Shown here: positions 8,984-18,874 of the stretch, in pieces
Numbering within the stretch: the first letter of the stretch is position 1
Layout of the letters: every line of letters starts with the position of its first letter
Source of the DNA: Bacteroidota bacterium
GTDB taxonomy: Bacteria > Bacteroidota > Bacteroidia > AKYH767-A > 2013-40CM-41-45
Direction: 5' to 3'
Assembly (NCBI GenBank): GCA_016708785.1
Contig: JADJFC010000002.1
Span: forward strand, 248,001 to 312,000
Length of the DNA: 64,000 nt
Program-made: the position numbers and the translations under genes
Notes under the pieces: generated by a model
Told to the model about the DNA's origin: nothing
Databases searched by the model: none
The model's input: the letters and a program-made list of their open reading frames with translations, nothing else

Positions 8984-10048
8984 TTAATTTTTCAGTTTGC
9001 TAAGCTTTTCGAAATTGAGAATATAGATCTGCTTTTCACGGATATCAATTAGCTTTTCTTCTTTGAAATCGGAAAGGGTACGAATTACGGATTCTGTTGC
9101 TGTTCCTACAATACTTGCCAAATCTTCTCTACTAACAGAAAATGGAGTTTTTTCACCGTTTTTCTGATACCGCTCCTGAAGAACTAACAAAGCATCCGCA
9201 ACTCTTTTTCGAACTGAATTATATGCCAGATTGATCAGCCGCTCTTCAGTGTCTTGTAAGTTATTTGAAAGCATTCTTATGAATTTGGCCGCAACATCTC
9301 TATTGCTATAAAGCAAGGCAAAGAAATCTGTTCGTGGAATGATACTGATTTCACATTCTTCAAGTGTCTCAGCAGATTCTTTGTATTCTGCATTTTCAAT
9401 AAGATCACTATAGCCGATAAATTCACCTTCCTGATGTATAGAAGTGATCAATTCTTTGCCGTCTTCATGTGTCTTGAATGTTTTTACTTTTCCTTTATTA
9501 ATGAAAACAATTCCTGATGGTTCATCACCTTCCATGTAAACCATTTCTTTCTTTCTGAAATGAAGAACTTTTCTGTCTTTTGAAAGCTTTTCCAACTCAG
9601 TAAGCCCTTTTGCAGCTGCAAGAAACTCATCCAGTCCTTCAACATTCTTGCTGAATTCTTTTTTGAAAAGTGCGTTTTTCTTCAATCGAGTGTCTACTGC
9701 ATTCAATAATTCCATTTCTTCAAATGGTTTGGTGATGTAATCATCAGCTCCCATACTCATTCCTTTTCGTAAGTCAGATTTTTCTGCTTTTGCAGTCAAA
9801 AAGATAAATGGTATTCCTGCTGTTGATGTGTTTTTTCCCAGTAAATATAAAACTCCATATCCATCCAGATCGGGCATCATGATGTCGCAGACGATCAGGT
9901 CAGGAATTTCTTTCTGAGCCATTTCAACGCCTGCTTTTCCATTTGCTGCAGTTACTACTTTGTAGTTTGCAAGCTCGAGAATTTCGGCAGTATTCTCTCT
10001 CATTTCCTGATTGTCTTCAATCAAGAGGATTTTTTTTGTCGTATTCAT
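8984..10048 (-). CDS. Response regulator fused to a CRP/FNR-type transcription factor
   Basis: 354 residues with three modules. Residues about 5-120 are a receiver domain with the acidic pocket (LLIEDN), the phospho-acceptor Asp in DLIVCDIMMPDLDGYG, and the conserved Thr and Lys (FLTAKA, ITKPFE). Residues about 165-265 are a cyclic-nucleotide-binding-like beta-roll (GDEPSGIVFINKGKVK, GEFIGYSDL). The C-terminus is a CRP-type helix-turn-helix (FSVSREDLASIVGTATESVIRTLSDFKEE). Its ATG overlaps the TGA that ends the upstream histidine kinase once a one-base error there is allowed for. It probably receives phosphate from that kinase and binds CRP-like 5-N4-5 inverted repeats; such a site lies upstream of the kinase at 12035-12048. 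No iron-sulfur cysteine set typical of FNR was seen. Confidence 0.88.
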   Translation of the reverse strand: MNTTKKILLIEDNQEMRENTAEILELANYKVVTAANGKAGVEMAQKEIPDLIVCDIMMPDLDGYGVLYLLGKNTSTAGIPFIFLTAKAEKSDLRKGMSMGADDYITKPFEEMELLNAVDTRLKKNALFKKEFSKNVEGLDEFLAAAKGLTELEKLSKDRKVLHFRKKEMVYMEGDEPSGIVFINKGKVKTFKTHEDGKELITSIHQEGEFIGYSDLIENAEYKESAETLEECEISIIPRTDFFALLYSNRDVAAKFIRMLSNNLQDTEERLINLAYNSVRKRVADALLVLQERYQKNGEKTPFSVSREDLASIVGTATESVIRTLSDFKEEKLIDIREKQIYILNFEKLSKLKN

Positions 10049-11947
10049 GATTTTGGTAGTGTTATATTAAATGTACTTCCTTCGTTTTCTATACTTGTAA
10101 GCGTAATCGTTCCATTCAATTTATGGATATATCGTTGTACTATGTTTAATCCCTAATCCTGTTCCTTGAATTGCAGTTACATTTCCAGCCCTGAAAAATC
10201 GTTCAAATAAATGTTGCTGATCTTCCTTTGGAATTCCAATTCCGTAATCCTTTATTTTAATGTGGATGCTGGAATCATTGGTCACTTCAAAATCGATCTT
10301 CGAATTTTCAGGTGAATATTTTATTGCATTATTAAGTAAGTTGACAAGAATATGTCTCATCAGGGTCTTGTCAATATAGGCGACTTGGTTTCCTATATAG
10401 TTAAAAATAATCTCTTGACCGACTTTGGCAACAGATTGCATTTCTTCCGTGATCTCCTCACAGTAGTGATGAAAATTCGTGTCTTCAAAACGAGTCTCAA
10501 CTTTACCGGCTTCAAGTTTTTCGAGTGATAAGAAATCATTCAGAATGTCGGTAAGATTTTTAACTGAACCTTTAATTCTTTCTATATGCTTTGTCCTTTT
10601 ATCCAAAAGTGAATTGTCCTGGTACTTATTGATCAAAGATACTGAAGTTAGAATTGTGCTCAATGGCGTTCTAAATTCATGTGATGCTATTGATACAAAT
10701 TTCGATTTCATTTCATTCAATTCTTTTTCCTTTTCCAGAGAAATAAGTATTTCCTTCTCTGCATTTTTTACCTCTGTCACATTTTGCATAACTAAAAGGA
10801 TCTCTTTAATAAAACCTTTTGCATCAGGTAGTGGTACCGCATTGATCACATATTGATCATCATTTAGACTGACATCAAAGTGTGAGGACTCCCAATTAAA
10901 TACATTTAAGAGCTTGGCTTTATCTGCTTCACTGAAATTAAAGATCTCCAACGATTCAATCTTTTTACCTTTCAAACTATCTCTTTTTAATCCTAAATTG
11001 TCAAGTTCTTTACCGTCAATAAAAACTATGTTGAATTCCCTGTTGGTCACACAGATAATCCCGTCCGGAAAATTTCGAGCAATCGTACTATACAAACGTT
11101 CACTGTCCCGTAACGCTTCTTCAATTTTACGGCGCTCTATCATTTCTTCCTGCAAATTCTTATTCAATTTCTCCAATGATATATTTGCAGATGCGAGCTC
11201 TTTTGTTCGGTCATGAACTCTTTGCTCCAGTTCTTCCTGTGCTTTTATTAACTGGTTGTCTTGTTTTTTTCTTTCAGTGATGTCAATGATGAAGCTGATA
11301 ATAAATAATTCGTTCTTATTCCGAAATGAACTCAGACTGATCTCTACCGGAAATTCGTCACCGTTTTTTTTGCTTGCATACAGATTCATTCCCGATCCCA
11401 TCGAACGGTTCTGAAGATCCTTGTAATATCCCTTCCTGTGATCAGAATGCTTATGAACGAATTTCTTTGGTATAAGATCCTCAATAAGCATTCCTTGTAA
11501 TTTCCCCTTCTCATAGCCAAATTGTTCACATGAACGGGGGTTTGCCATTACAATTTCGCCTTTAACATTACTTATAATAATACCTTCTGTTGCATGCATA
11601 AACATTGCATTCAGATTATCTGTACTTCTGAGTAATTTCTCTTGTGATTGTTTGTACTTTATAATGGCAAAAGTAAATGCCCAAATAAATAGTATTGGTA
11701 AAATGAAAAATGGAAGATCTTCATGTGAATAACTGAAGTTGTGATTGAAGAAATACCCGATCATGATCAAAACACTCATGATCACACTTACATCAAATGT
11801 ACTTCTGTTTCCCGGTGTCCATATTGTTAATAAAACAATCAGCGAGTAAACAAATTCAATGTGATAGAGAGTAGGTATAACTAACGACAAACCAAAGAGC
11901 ACAATACTGGAAAGTATTCCGATAATTTGTATTTTCCTTTGTTTCAT
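10045..11947 (-). pseudogene. PAS-domain sensor histidine kinase, one-base frameshift near the C-terminus
   Basis: An intact frame covers 11947-10121 (608 residues): three or four membrane helices in residues 1-90, a PAS domain (MFMHATEGIIISNVKGEIVM), a coiled coil, a second PAS domain, the H-box FVSIASHEFRTPLS, N-box LVNLLNNAIKYSP and D-box KDYGIGIP. The frame then breaks inside the G-box: deleting one base from the T-run at 10145-10147 restores GTGLGINIVQRYIHKLNG through TFNITLPKS and a TGA at 10045-10047 overlapping the ATG of the response regulator. The perfect restoration strongly suggests a sequencing error, not decay. The kinase heads a five-gene minus-strand operon. The signal it senses is unknown; the downstream regulator and targets point to oxygen or redox. 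Confidence 0.85.
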
Positions 11948-12034
11948 ATATTAAATGTCGTTTTATAGAACCTTCCTTGGGACAAATCTAAATCTCAGTT
12001 TTATCAAAAAATATGTCATGAATCCTATACAAAT

Positions 12035-12048
12035 ATGATGAATATCAT
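12035..12048. promoter_or_regulatory. CRP/FNR-type inverted repeat ATGAT-N4-ATCAT
   Basis: A perfect 5-N4-5 inverted repeat (ATGAT GAAT ATCAT) in the divergent region between the sensor kinase operon (start 11947) and the universal stress protein gene (start 12100). Its geometry is that of CRP/FNR-family operators. Related sites lie before ccoI and ccoS. Binding by the CRP-fused response regulator is inferred. Confidence 0.5.
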
Positions 12049-12099
12049 GTAACCATACAAAAAACAGCGATAATTTCGGTATTGTAATATTACGACCTT

Positions 12100-12974
12100 A
12101 TGAAAATTACCGACCCTTCTTCTTTAAGAAAGATATTAGTGCCTACCGATTTTTCCATTACTTCAAAGCGTGCCTTAAATTATGCTGCTTCTTTAGCCCA
12201 AAGTCTTTATTCTGAAATTGTTATTTTTCATGTAATAGATGTTCCGGTTGTGACTAGTGGTGATATGGTCTTCCCTGTCGATTATTCTTCATTGGAAACG
12301 GATGCAGCAGTACAATTGCAGAATGAAAAAGCGGATTTACTATCTAAATATGGCAACTTAAGTGTTTCAGTAAGTCATTCTACAGGAGTTGCTACCAAGA
12401 GATCCTTCAGAAAAGCTTAAAAGAGAGTTTTGATATGGTCATTATGGGCTCTAATGGTACTAGTGGTCTCGTTGAAGCTGTCTTTGGAAGTGTAACAAAG
12501 AATGTAATTGCAAATTGTTCGTGCCCGGTTTTAACCGTTCCTTTAAATGCTCCGGATACTAAACCGGAAAAGGTGGCCTTTGCAACCAATTTTGATGAGC
12601 ATGAACTCCAATCATTGTTTCTTTTGGCAGAAATGCTCAAACCATTTGATGCTGAAATTCATTTACTACATGTTGGCGAAATCAAGGATATGAAGCATCA
12701 AGACCAACTCCTTAATTATTTCCGTGGACAAGTTAGAACCAATATTAACTATGAAAAAATTCGCTTTCACCTAATTGGAGGCAGTGATGTAGAAGATGAA
12801 ATCGAGAAGTTTGTTATCTCAAACAAAATGGATTGGTTAGCTATTGCAAAAAGAAAACGCAATTTCTTTGACAGACTTACTACCAAAAGTCTCACGAATC
12901 AAATGCACCACCATTCTTATCTTCCTTTGCTCGTTTTTCATACAACGAATAAATCTGCCACACCTTTGTTTTAA
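12100..12974 (+). pseudogene. Tandem-domain universal stress protein, one-base frameshift
   Basis: Two adjoining frames together give a UspA protein of about 291 residues with two Usp domains. Domain 1 starts at RKILVPTDFSITSKRALNYA and contains the ATP-binding pattern G-2X-G-9X-G-S in MGSNGTSGLVEAVFGSVTKN. Domain 2 starts at KPEKVAFATNFDEHE and is more degenerate. The frame breaks around 12400: inserting one base in AAGAGATC restores GVATKEILQKSLKESFDMV, so an error of the sequence is likely. Usp proteins respond to starvation, anoxia and redox stress. The gene is followed two bases later by queD and then hemN, and a CRP/FNR-like site sits 52 bases upstream, consistent with low-oxygen control. 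Confidence 0.85.
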
Positions 12975-12976
12975 TT

Positions 12977-13411
12977 ATGAAAATTAGAGTTTCTAAAGAA
13001 TTCAATCTGGAAATGGCCCATGCATTATATGGCCACGATGGTCCATGTAAAAATATCCATGGACATTCCTATAAATTAACCGTTTGCTTAATTGGTGAAC
13101 CAATACAGGATGAAAATTCAAAAAGCGGAATGGTAATGGATTTTGCAGATTTGAAAAAAGTTGTGAACGAAAAGATCATTGATCAATTCGATCACTCTTT
13201 GATAATCAATGAAAATTATCCTTTTTCACTACCAGGTGATGAGGCATTTAACAAAGTTCACAAATTCAAACTACAGCCTACTTGCGAAAACATTTTGGCC
13301 GAATTTTATAAACGATTATCAACACATTCTTTTGGACCTGCAAAATTGTTTTCAATGAAATTGCGTGAGACTGCAACTTCTTTTGCGGAATGGTATGCAT
13401 CAGATATTTAA
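12977..13411 (+). CDS. queD: 6-carboxy-5,6,7,8-tetrahydropterin synthase (QueD/PTPS family)
   Basis: 144 residues, the usual length. The zinc ligands are visible as His about 15 (EMAHAL) and His about 28 and 30 (KNIHGHSYKL), with the catalytic Cys about 24 in DGPCKNIHGH. The C-terminal LRETATSFAEW carries the substrate-binding glutamate. The family converts 7,8-dihydroneopterin triphosphate to carboxytetrahydropterin for queuosine synthesis; a 6-pyruvoyl-tetrahydropterin synthase activity cannot be excluded from sequence alone. It starts two bases after the universal stress protein stop and ends three bases before hemN, so the three are probably one transcript. Confidence 0.85.
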   Translation: MKIRVSKEFNLEMAHALYGHDGPCKNIHGHSYKLTVCLIGEPIQDENSKSGMVMDFADLKKVVNEKIIDQFDHSLIINENYPFSLPGDEAFNKVHKFKLQPTCENILAEFYKRLSTHSFGPAKLFSMKLRETATSFAEWYASDI

Positions 13412-13414
13412 CAA

Positions 13415-14767
13415 ATGACGAAAAGCGAATTAATAAGAAAATATAATGTGGCTGGTCCAAGATACACTAGTTATCCGACTGTTCCTTTTTGGACAGATTC
13501 ACCAACTCAAGAGCAATGGTTGAATTGTGTCAACCAACAAATGAAAGGTGATCGTTCAATAAGTTTATATATCCATCTGCCTTTTTGTGAAAGTTTATGT
13601 ACCTATTGTGGCTGCAATACCAGAATCACAGTTAATCATGCCGTTGAAGGACCCTATATTTCTGCTTTATTAAAAGAGTGGAAAATGTATGTCGATAAAA
13701 TGGATTTTACTCCGCTGATCAAGGAAATTCATCTTGGAGGCGGAACTCCAACTTTTTTTTCCGCAGAAAATCTCGATCGATTGATGTCAGGAATTTTTGA
13801 ATTAGCTGAGAAAGCCGAAGACATTGAGTGCAGCTTTGAAGCTCATCCGCAAAATACTACTGAAGATCATTTGAAATTGCTATACGATTGGGGATTTCGA
13901 AGGATCTCTTTCGGCATTCAGGATTTTGATCCTGAAGTGCAGAGAATAATTAATAGAAAACAGTCCTTTGAAAAGATCAGAGATATTACGAATGCTTCCA
14001 GAGAAATTGGATTTACTTCCATTAATTATGATCTCATCTATGGCTTGCCGCGGCAAACAAAAGCAAGCGTTATTGATACAATAGAAAAAGTTAAAATCCT
14101 CAATCCGGATCGAATCGCTTTTTATAGTTATGCTCATGTACCTTGGATAAAACCCGGTCAACGTAGCTTTACTGAGAAAGATCTTCCGCAAGGAATTGAA
14201 AAAAGTATCCTATACGAAGAAGGTAAAGCGCTTTTGGAAGAAAAAGGTTATGTTGAAATAGGAATGGACCATTTTGCTTTAAAATCTGATTCGCTTTTTG
14301 ATGCTATGCAAACCGGAAATCTGCACCGTAATTTTATGGGCTATACTTCGGGACGAAATCAATTATTAATCGGCTTAGGAGTTTCATCAATAAGTGATTC
14401 ATGGACTGCTTTCGCGCAAAATGTAAAAACAATAGAGCAATACTATAAATTGCTTGAAGAGAATTCATTCCCGATCTTTAAAGGTCATCTTCTCAATGAT
14501 GAAGATTTGATCATAAGAAAACACATCCTGAATATCATGTGCAATTTCGAAACGGATTGGGAAAATCCAGCTTCTCAATTTGTTGAATTGGAACAGGTGA
14601 TAATGGCATTGCAGGAATTAGAAAAAGACGGGTTAGTAGTTCTATCACCATTTCATTTGAAAGTCACAGAAAAAGGTAGAGCTTTCCTTAGAAATATCTG
14701 TATGGCATTTGATTTAAGACTTCTGCGTAAACAACCGGCTACGACCTTGTTCAGTACGACTGTCTGA
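13415..14767 (+). CDS. hemN: Oxygen-independent coproporphyrinogen III dehydrogenase
   Basis: 450 residues, matching bacterial HemN. It is a radical-SAM enzyme: the iron-sulfur cluster cysteines are in CESLCTYCGC (Cys about 58, 62 and 65), followed by the SAM-binding LGGGTPTFF. The N-terminal YNVAGPRYTSYPT and the C-terminal HemN domain (LLNDEDLIIRKHILNIMC) separate true HemN from HemW-like proteins. It oxidatively decarboxylates coproporphyrinogen III to protoporphyrinogen IX without oxygen in heme synthesis. It ends an apparent Usp-queD-hemN unit that carries a CRP/FNR-like site upstream, and lies next to the heme-rich cbb3 oxidase genes, which fits microaerobic growth. Confidence 0.95.
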   Translation: MTKSELIRKYNVAGPRYTSYPTVPFWTDSPTQEQWLNCVNQQMKGDRSISLYIHLPFCESLCTYCGCNTRITVNHAVEGPYISALLKEWKMYVDKMDFTPLIKEIHLGGGTPTFFSAENLDRLMSGIFELAEKAEDIECSFEAHPQNTTEDHLKLLYDWGFRRISFGIQDFDPEVQRIINRKQSFEKIRDITNASREIGFTSINYDLIYGLPRQTKASVIDTIEKVKILNPDRIAFYSYAHVPWIKPGQRSFTEKDLPQGIEKSILYEEGKALLEEKGYVEIGMDHFALKSDSLFDAMQTGNLHRNFMGYTSGRNQLLIGLGVSSISDSWTAFAQNVKTIEQYYKLLEENSFPIFKGHLLNDEDLIIRKHILNIMCNFETDWENPASQFVELEQVIMALQELEKDGLVVLSPFHLKVTEKGRAFLRNICMAFDLRLLRKQPATTLFSTTV

Positions 14768-14871
14768 ATAAAATGAGATGTTTCGAATTTCCATTCTATC
14801 GATAAGTGATTGGATTTACTAATTTTCAACTTTTTAGGTGAGTTTTGTATTTTGTATATTGCACGTTCTTT

Positions 14872-15969
14872 ATGCGGAATACACTTGCAATAATCTTATT
14901 GTCTATCACTTATGCCTTCAACGCAACGGCTGGAGAAGTGACTGCAGATGATACTCTAGCAAAAGAGCAAAATACCAAATTTCTCATATTTCCGTTTTTT
15001 CTTAAATCACCGGAAACCAATTGGGGATTTGGTTTCGCCACAGCATATTTTTTCAAAGCAAAGAAAGATGACAAGGACATTCGCACTTCGGATGTAAACC
15101 TGGTCTCCCTTTATACATTGAACAAACAATTGCTTGTTGTTTTGGGGTCAACAGTTTATTTTCCTCAAGAGAAATATATTTTCAGATGGCAGAGTTCTTA
15201 TAGTTACTATCCCGATAAATTCTGGGGTATTGGAAATTCAACAGAGAAATCAGCAGAAGAAGACTATAGTATCAAGCAATTCTATTTTAACCCTCAGTTT
15301 TTAATGCGTGTTTATAAGAAGTTCTACTTCGGATTGAGTGCTGAATTTCAGCAGATCAATGACTTCACTTATACATCCGGTGGTGTTTTTGATCAACAAG
15401 ATGTTGTAGGCAGAAATGGTGGAAGTACTTCGGGCCTTGGTTTTCTTCTCACGCTCGACTCTCGTAACAATGCCTACTCACCAAGTAAAGGTGGATTCGT
15501 GGAGTTTAATCTAACTCGTTTTGGAAAACTATTTCAAAGTGATTTTGACTTTACAACTTATTCATTGGAGCTGAAAAAATTCTATCACATTGGAGTCAAT
15601 CGCGTACTTGCCGCCCAACTCTATGGAAAAATAAATACGGGCGAACCTCCTGTCCGCAATCTGGCCATGATAGGTGGATCAGAAATGATGAGAGGTTTTT
15701 ATAAAGGCCGTTACGCCGATAAAGACATGTTTACATCGCAAGTCGAGTTAAGGCAATATTTGTTTTGGAGAATTGGAGTAGTTGCTTTCGCCGGTGCCGG
15801 TCAGGTTTCAGATAATGTAAATCAAGTTCGCTGGGACAGATTTCATTATTCTTATGGAGGTGGTTTGCGTATAATGGTTCAGGAGAAAGAAAAACTCAAT
15901 CTCAGAATCGATTACGGCATTGCCGAAGGTGGGAGCGGAGTCTATGTGATTTTGAAAGAAGCTTTTTAG
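14872..15969 (+). CDS. Omp85-like outer membrane surface antigen (BamA/TamA C-terminal barrel family)
   Basis: About 365 residues. The ATG at 14872 is chosen because it begins a plausible signal peptide (MRNTLAIILLSITYAFNATA); an upstream in-frame TTG (14845) adds nine residues that do not fit. The mature part is a beta-barrel pattern of alternating polar and hydrophobic strands (NWGFGFATAYFF, FRWQSSYSYYPDKFWGIGN, GLGFLLTLDSRNNAYSPSKG), with the MIGGSEMMRGFYKGRY segment typical of the bacterial surface antigen domain and a C-terminal Phe (VILKEAF). No POTRA repeats are visible, so it is a short barrel-only member and probably not a general insertion factor. Its substrate is unknown. Confidence 0.75.
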   Translation: MRNTLAIILLSITYAFNATAGEVTADDTLAKEQNTKFLIFPFFLKSPETNWGFGFATAYFFKAKKDDKDIRTSDVNLVSLYTLNKQLLVVLGSTVYFPQEKYIFRWQSSYSYYPDKFWGIGNSTEKSAEEDYSIKQFYFNPQFLMRVYKKFYFGLSAEFQQINDFTYTSGGVFDQQDVVGRNGGSTSGLGFLLTLDSRNNAYSPSKGGFVEFNLTRFGKLFQSDFDFTTYSLELKKFYHIGVNRVLAAQLYGKINTGEPPVRNLAMIGGSEMMRGFYKGRYADKDMFTSQVELRQYLFWRIGVVAFAGAGQVSDNVNQVRWDRFHYSYGGGLRIMVQEKEKLNLRIDYGIAEGGSGVYVILKEAF

Positions 15970-15983
15970 ATAATGAAGAATGA

Positions 15984-16003
15984 ATCCCGATAGCTATCGA
16001 GAT
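15984..16003. repeat. Diverged copy of the 20-base palindrome found at 54407
   Basis: ATCCCGATAGCTATCGAGAT, identical to the perfect palindrome at 54407-54426 except for one base. Both copies lie just after or between genes, flanked by GAAT/ATTC-type heptamer fragments. Confidence 0.6.
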
Positions 16004-16115
16004 GAAAAATGATTTCGGATTTCGAGTTGCGGATTGTGCTAGTTCTTATCCCAACATATCTCCAAATTGATTTATTTCTTGTGCTCTTTGTGATTAGATA
16101 TTAAGCGTTAGTGCA

Positions 16116-16160
16116 TTTTTTTCTTTTTCTTTTTTCTTTTTTCTTTTTCTTTTTTCTTTT
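16116..16160 (+). repeat. 45-base pyrimidine tract, mostly T(5-7)C
   Basis: Every base from 16116 to 16160 is C or T on the plus strand, in irregular TTTTTTC units. It leads straight into the TTTGACC array. Homopurine-homopyrimidine tracts can form triplex DNA and are slippage-prone; no function is claimed. Confidence 0.7.
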
Positions 16161-16164
16161 AATT

Positions 16165-16241
16165 TTTGACCTTTGACCTTTGACCTTTGACCTTTGACCT
16201 TTGACCTTTGACCTTTGACCTTTGACCTTTGACCTTTGACC
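16165..16241 (+). repeat. Eleven perfect tandem copies of TTTGACC
   Basis: Eleven exact 7-base units fill 16165-16241. They are followed to about 16290 by degenerate units (CTTGACC, TTTTACC, TTTGCCC). Two or three similar units lie at 1331-1357 after the mmsA gene. There are no spacers, so it is a microsatellite rather than a CRISPR array. Confidence 0.95.
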
Positions 16242-16323
16242 CTTGCCCCTTGACCTTTTACCTTTTACCTTTGCCCTTTGCCCTTTGATTATTGATCATT
16301 GTCCTCATTACCCCTCGCCTCAC

Positions 16324-16337
16324 ATGACTTTAATCAC
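16324..16337. promoter_or_regulatory. CRP/FNR-type inverted repeat ATGAC-N4-ATCAC
   Basis: ATGAC TTTA ATCAC fits the degenerate inverted repeat RTGAY-N4-RTCAY, centred about 75 bases upstream of the ccoI start. It is weaker than the site at 12035 and is supported mainly by its position before a cbb3 assembly gene. Confidence 0.4.
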
Positions 16338-16406
16338 CTCCTCCATTGACCATTCTCATTCATTCCGACTTTGAAAAACATGACTTTTGTTTCTTACCGA
16401 TAAATT

Positions 16407-18806
16407 ATGCAAAAAGTAACAGAAGCTGCAGTCAAATGCTATCACTGCGGTGAACTTTGTCTTGATGAAACAATAATTGCAAATGAAAAGCAATTTTGTT
16501 GTGATGGATGTAAATTGGTTTATGAGATCTTAAATGAAAATAATCTTTGTACATATTATAACTTCAATGATACTCCCGGGATTTCACCCGGAAACAACGT
16601 CGTTGAAAAGAGGTTCGCTTACCTTGATGAAAAAAATGTAAAAAGTAAACTCCTTCAGTTTTCCGATGGAAATACCGCTGCTGTAACGTTTTTCATCCCT
16701 CAAATGCATTGCAGTAGTTGTATCTGGTTGTTGGAAAATCTGACAAGAATCAACGATTCTATTCTTCGTTCTCGGGTAAATTTCCTTCGCAAAGAAGTCC
16801 ATGTATATTTTAAAGAAGATACCTTCTCCTTACGAAAATTGGTTGAGCTTCTTTCTACCATCGGTTATGAACCTCGCATTAATCTTGAGGATCTTGAAGA
16901 AAAAAGAAAGGTCGTAAAAGATCGTTCTTCAGTATATCGGATTGGGGTTGCCGGATTTTGCTTTGGAAATATTATGTTATTCAGTTTTCCGGAATATTTT
17001 TCACTCGCCGACTCAACTGAGAAACATTATGGAAGCGTTTTTAATTACTTAAACTTACTCCTGTCATTTCCGGTACTGTTTTATTGTAGTGCTCCATTTT
17101 TCCGTTTTGCTTTTCAAAGTCTTAAACAAAAGTACCTTAACATAGATGTTCCTATTGCTCTTGGTATTTTTATAATGTTCGTCAGAAGCAGCTATGAGAT
17201 CATCTCTGCAACCGGTGCCGGTTACATGGATACAATGGCCGGTCTCACTTTCTTTATGCTTCTTGGTAGACATTTTCAGAATAAAACGTACGATACACTT
17301 TCTTTCGACCGTGATTACAAATCTTTTTTCCCAATTTCTGTAATGACAAAGAAAAATGGAGTAGAAAGTTCTATTCCCGTTTCTGATATTAAAGTTGGTG
17401 ATCGTATCATAATAAGAAGTGAAGAACTAATTCCCGCTGATTCAATATTGATCAAAGGCGACGGTGGAATTGATTATAGTTTTGTGACAGGAGAAAGTGC
17501 TATCATCAATAAAAAAGCAGGCGAACTTGTTTATGCCGGCGGGAAACAAAAAGGTGCAGCGATTGAACTGGAAGTTGTTAAACGAGTTGAACAAAGTTAT
17601 CTGACTCAACTTTGGAATAATGACGCATACATAAAAAAATCGGAGGACACTTCCTTTCAGCTCTTAGTAAATAAGATCAGTCATTATTTCACAATTGCAA
17701 TTCTGGCGATTGCATTATTTGCACTTGCTTATTGGATCTACTTCAATCACCCGGAAATCGGATGGAATGCCTTTACTGCTGTGCTAATCATTGCTTGCCC
17801 ATGTGCCCTTGCTATTTCTTCACCATTCACTCTGGGAAGTATTCTCAGAATTTTCGGGAAGAATAAATTCTACTTGAAGAATTATTCCGTCATCGAAAAA
17901 CTTGCAAAAGTTGACACTATTGTATTCGATAAAACCGGGACACTCACAACAAATGACCGTTCTGAAGTAAGTTTCAAAGGTGAGCTTTCTAATGAAAACA
18001 AATATAAGATCGCTTCAACTGCATTCCATTCGTATCACCCACTGAGCAGAATGGTTTATGAATTCACAAAGTCGGATTCCAGGGCTACCGTAAGTGATTT
18101 TAAAGAGTGGAGTGGAAGAGGTTTTTAAGGTAAGATTGGAGATGAAGTGATAAAAGTCGGATCGTCACAATTTGTTACCGGGGAAGTTTCTCCACGAAAT
18201 GAGACTGAAGTTCACATTTCTATTGCGGGTGAATACATCGGTTATTTTTCATTTAATAACATATACCGTCAGGGAATAGATAAAATGGTTCGATCGCTTT
18301 TAAAAAACAACTATTCATTATACGTTTTGTCAGGTGATCATTCAGGTGAAAAAGAAATTCTCGAAAAAATATTTGGAGCAAAGAACACATTGCTCTTCGA
18401 ACAAAAACCTTCCGATAAACTTGCAATGATCCAAAAACTGCAGAATCAAGGCAAAAATGTTTTAATGGTTGGTGATGGACTCAACGATGCCGGAGCTCTT
18501 CGTCAGTCTAATGTTGGTATTTCAGTTTCTGATAATGTAAATAATTTTTCCCCTGCTTGCGATGCAATTATTGATGCCTCCCGACTCCAGGCTATGGAAT
18601 CCATACTGAAAGTGGCTAAATCCAGTAAACGAATCATCTTGGGAAGTTTTGCAATTGCTTTGGTCTACAATCTTTTTGGACTTTATTTCGCCGTAAGAGG
18701 TGAATTAAGTCCATTGTTTGCAGCCATCTTAATGCCGGTGAGTAGTGTCACTATCATTTCATTCACAACCTTGTTGTCAAGGTGGGTTGGACGTAAACAA
18801 GGTTGA
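16407..18806 (+). pseudogene. ccoI: CcoI/FixI-type copper-transporting P1B ATPase with an in-frame TAA
   Basis: A frame of about 799 codons encoding a heavy-metal P-type ATPase of the CcoI class, which delivers copper for cbb3 oxidase assembly. In order: an N-terminal cysteine-rich element (CYHCGELC, FCCDGCKLVYE), a heavy-metal-associated domain with MHCSSCIWLLENL, membrane helices, the actuator motif TGES, the membrane CPC (IACPCALAISSP, about residue 463), the phosphorylation site DKTGTLT (Asp about 508) and the hinge GDGLNDAGAL (about 689). Codon 574 (18126-18128) is TAA without any frame change: flanking residues SGRGF and GKIGDEV are contiguous and a single G-to-T change from GAA explains it. 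Translation may restart at GTG 18147, but the halves would not be a working pump. A sequencing error is the simplest explanation. Confidence 0.85.
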
Positions 18807-18874
18807 CCCAAAATCTATGATTCTTGGAAAAATCTTAGTTTATTGAATAATTACTCAGTTTTTACCCAATTTAT

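Larger units (their letters stand above)
15970..16406. other. Repeat-rich intergenic region, 437 bases
   Basis: No credible gene. In order it holds a one-mismatch copy of the palindrome ATCCCGATAGCTATCGGGAT (15984-16003), a 45-base pure pyrimidine tract, an 11-copy TTTGACC array with decaying copies after it, and a CRP/FNR-like inverted repeat 70 bases before ccoI. Confidence 0.7.

Noticed and set aside
16165..16290. Regular short repeats resembling a CRISPR array
   Set aside because: The 7-base units are directly tandem with no spacers and no cas genes are nearby; it is a microsatellite.
18147..18806. Independent small hydrolase gene starting at GTG 18147
   Set aside because: It is the in-frame continuation of the copper ATPase after a TAA and carries only its C-terminal domains.
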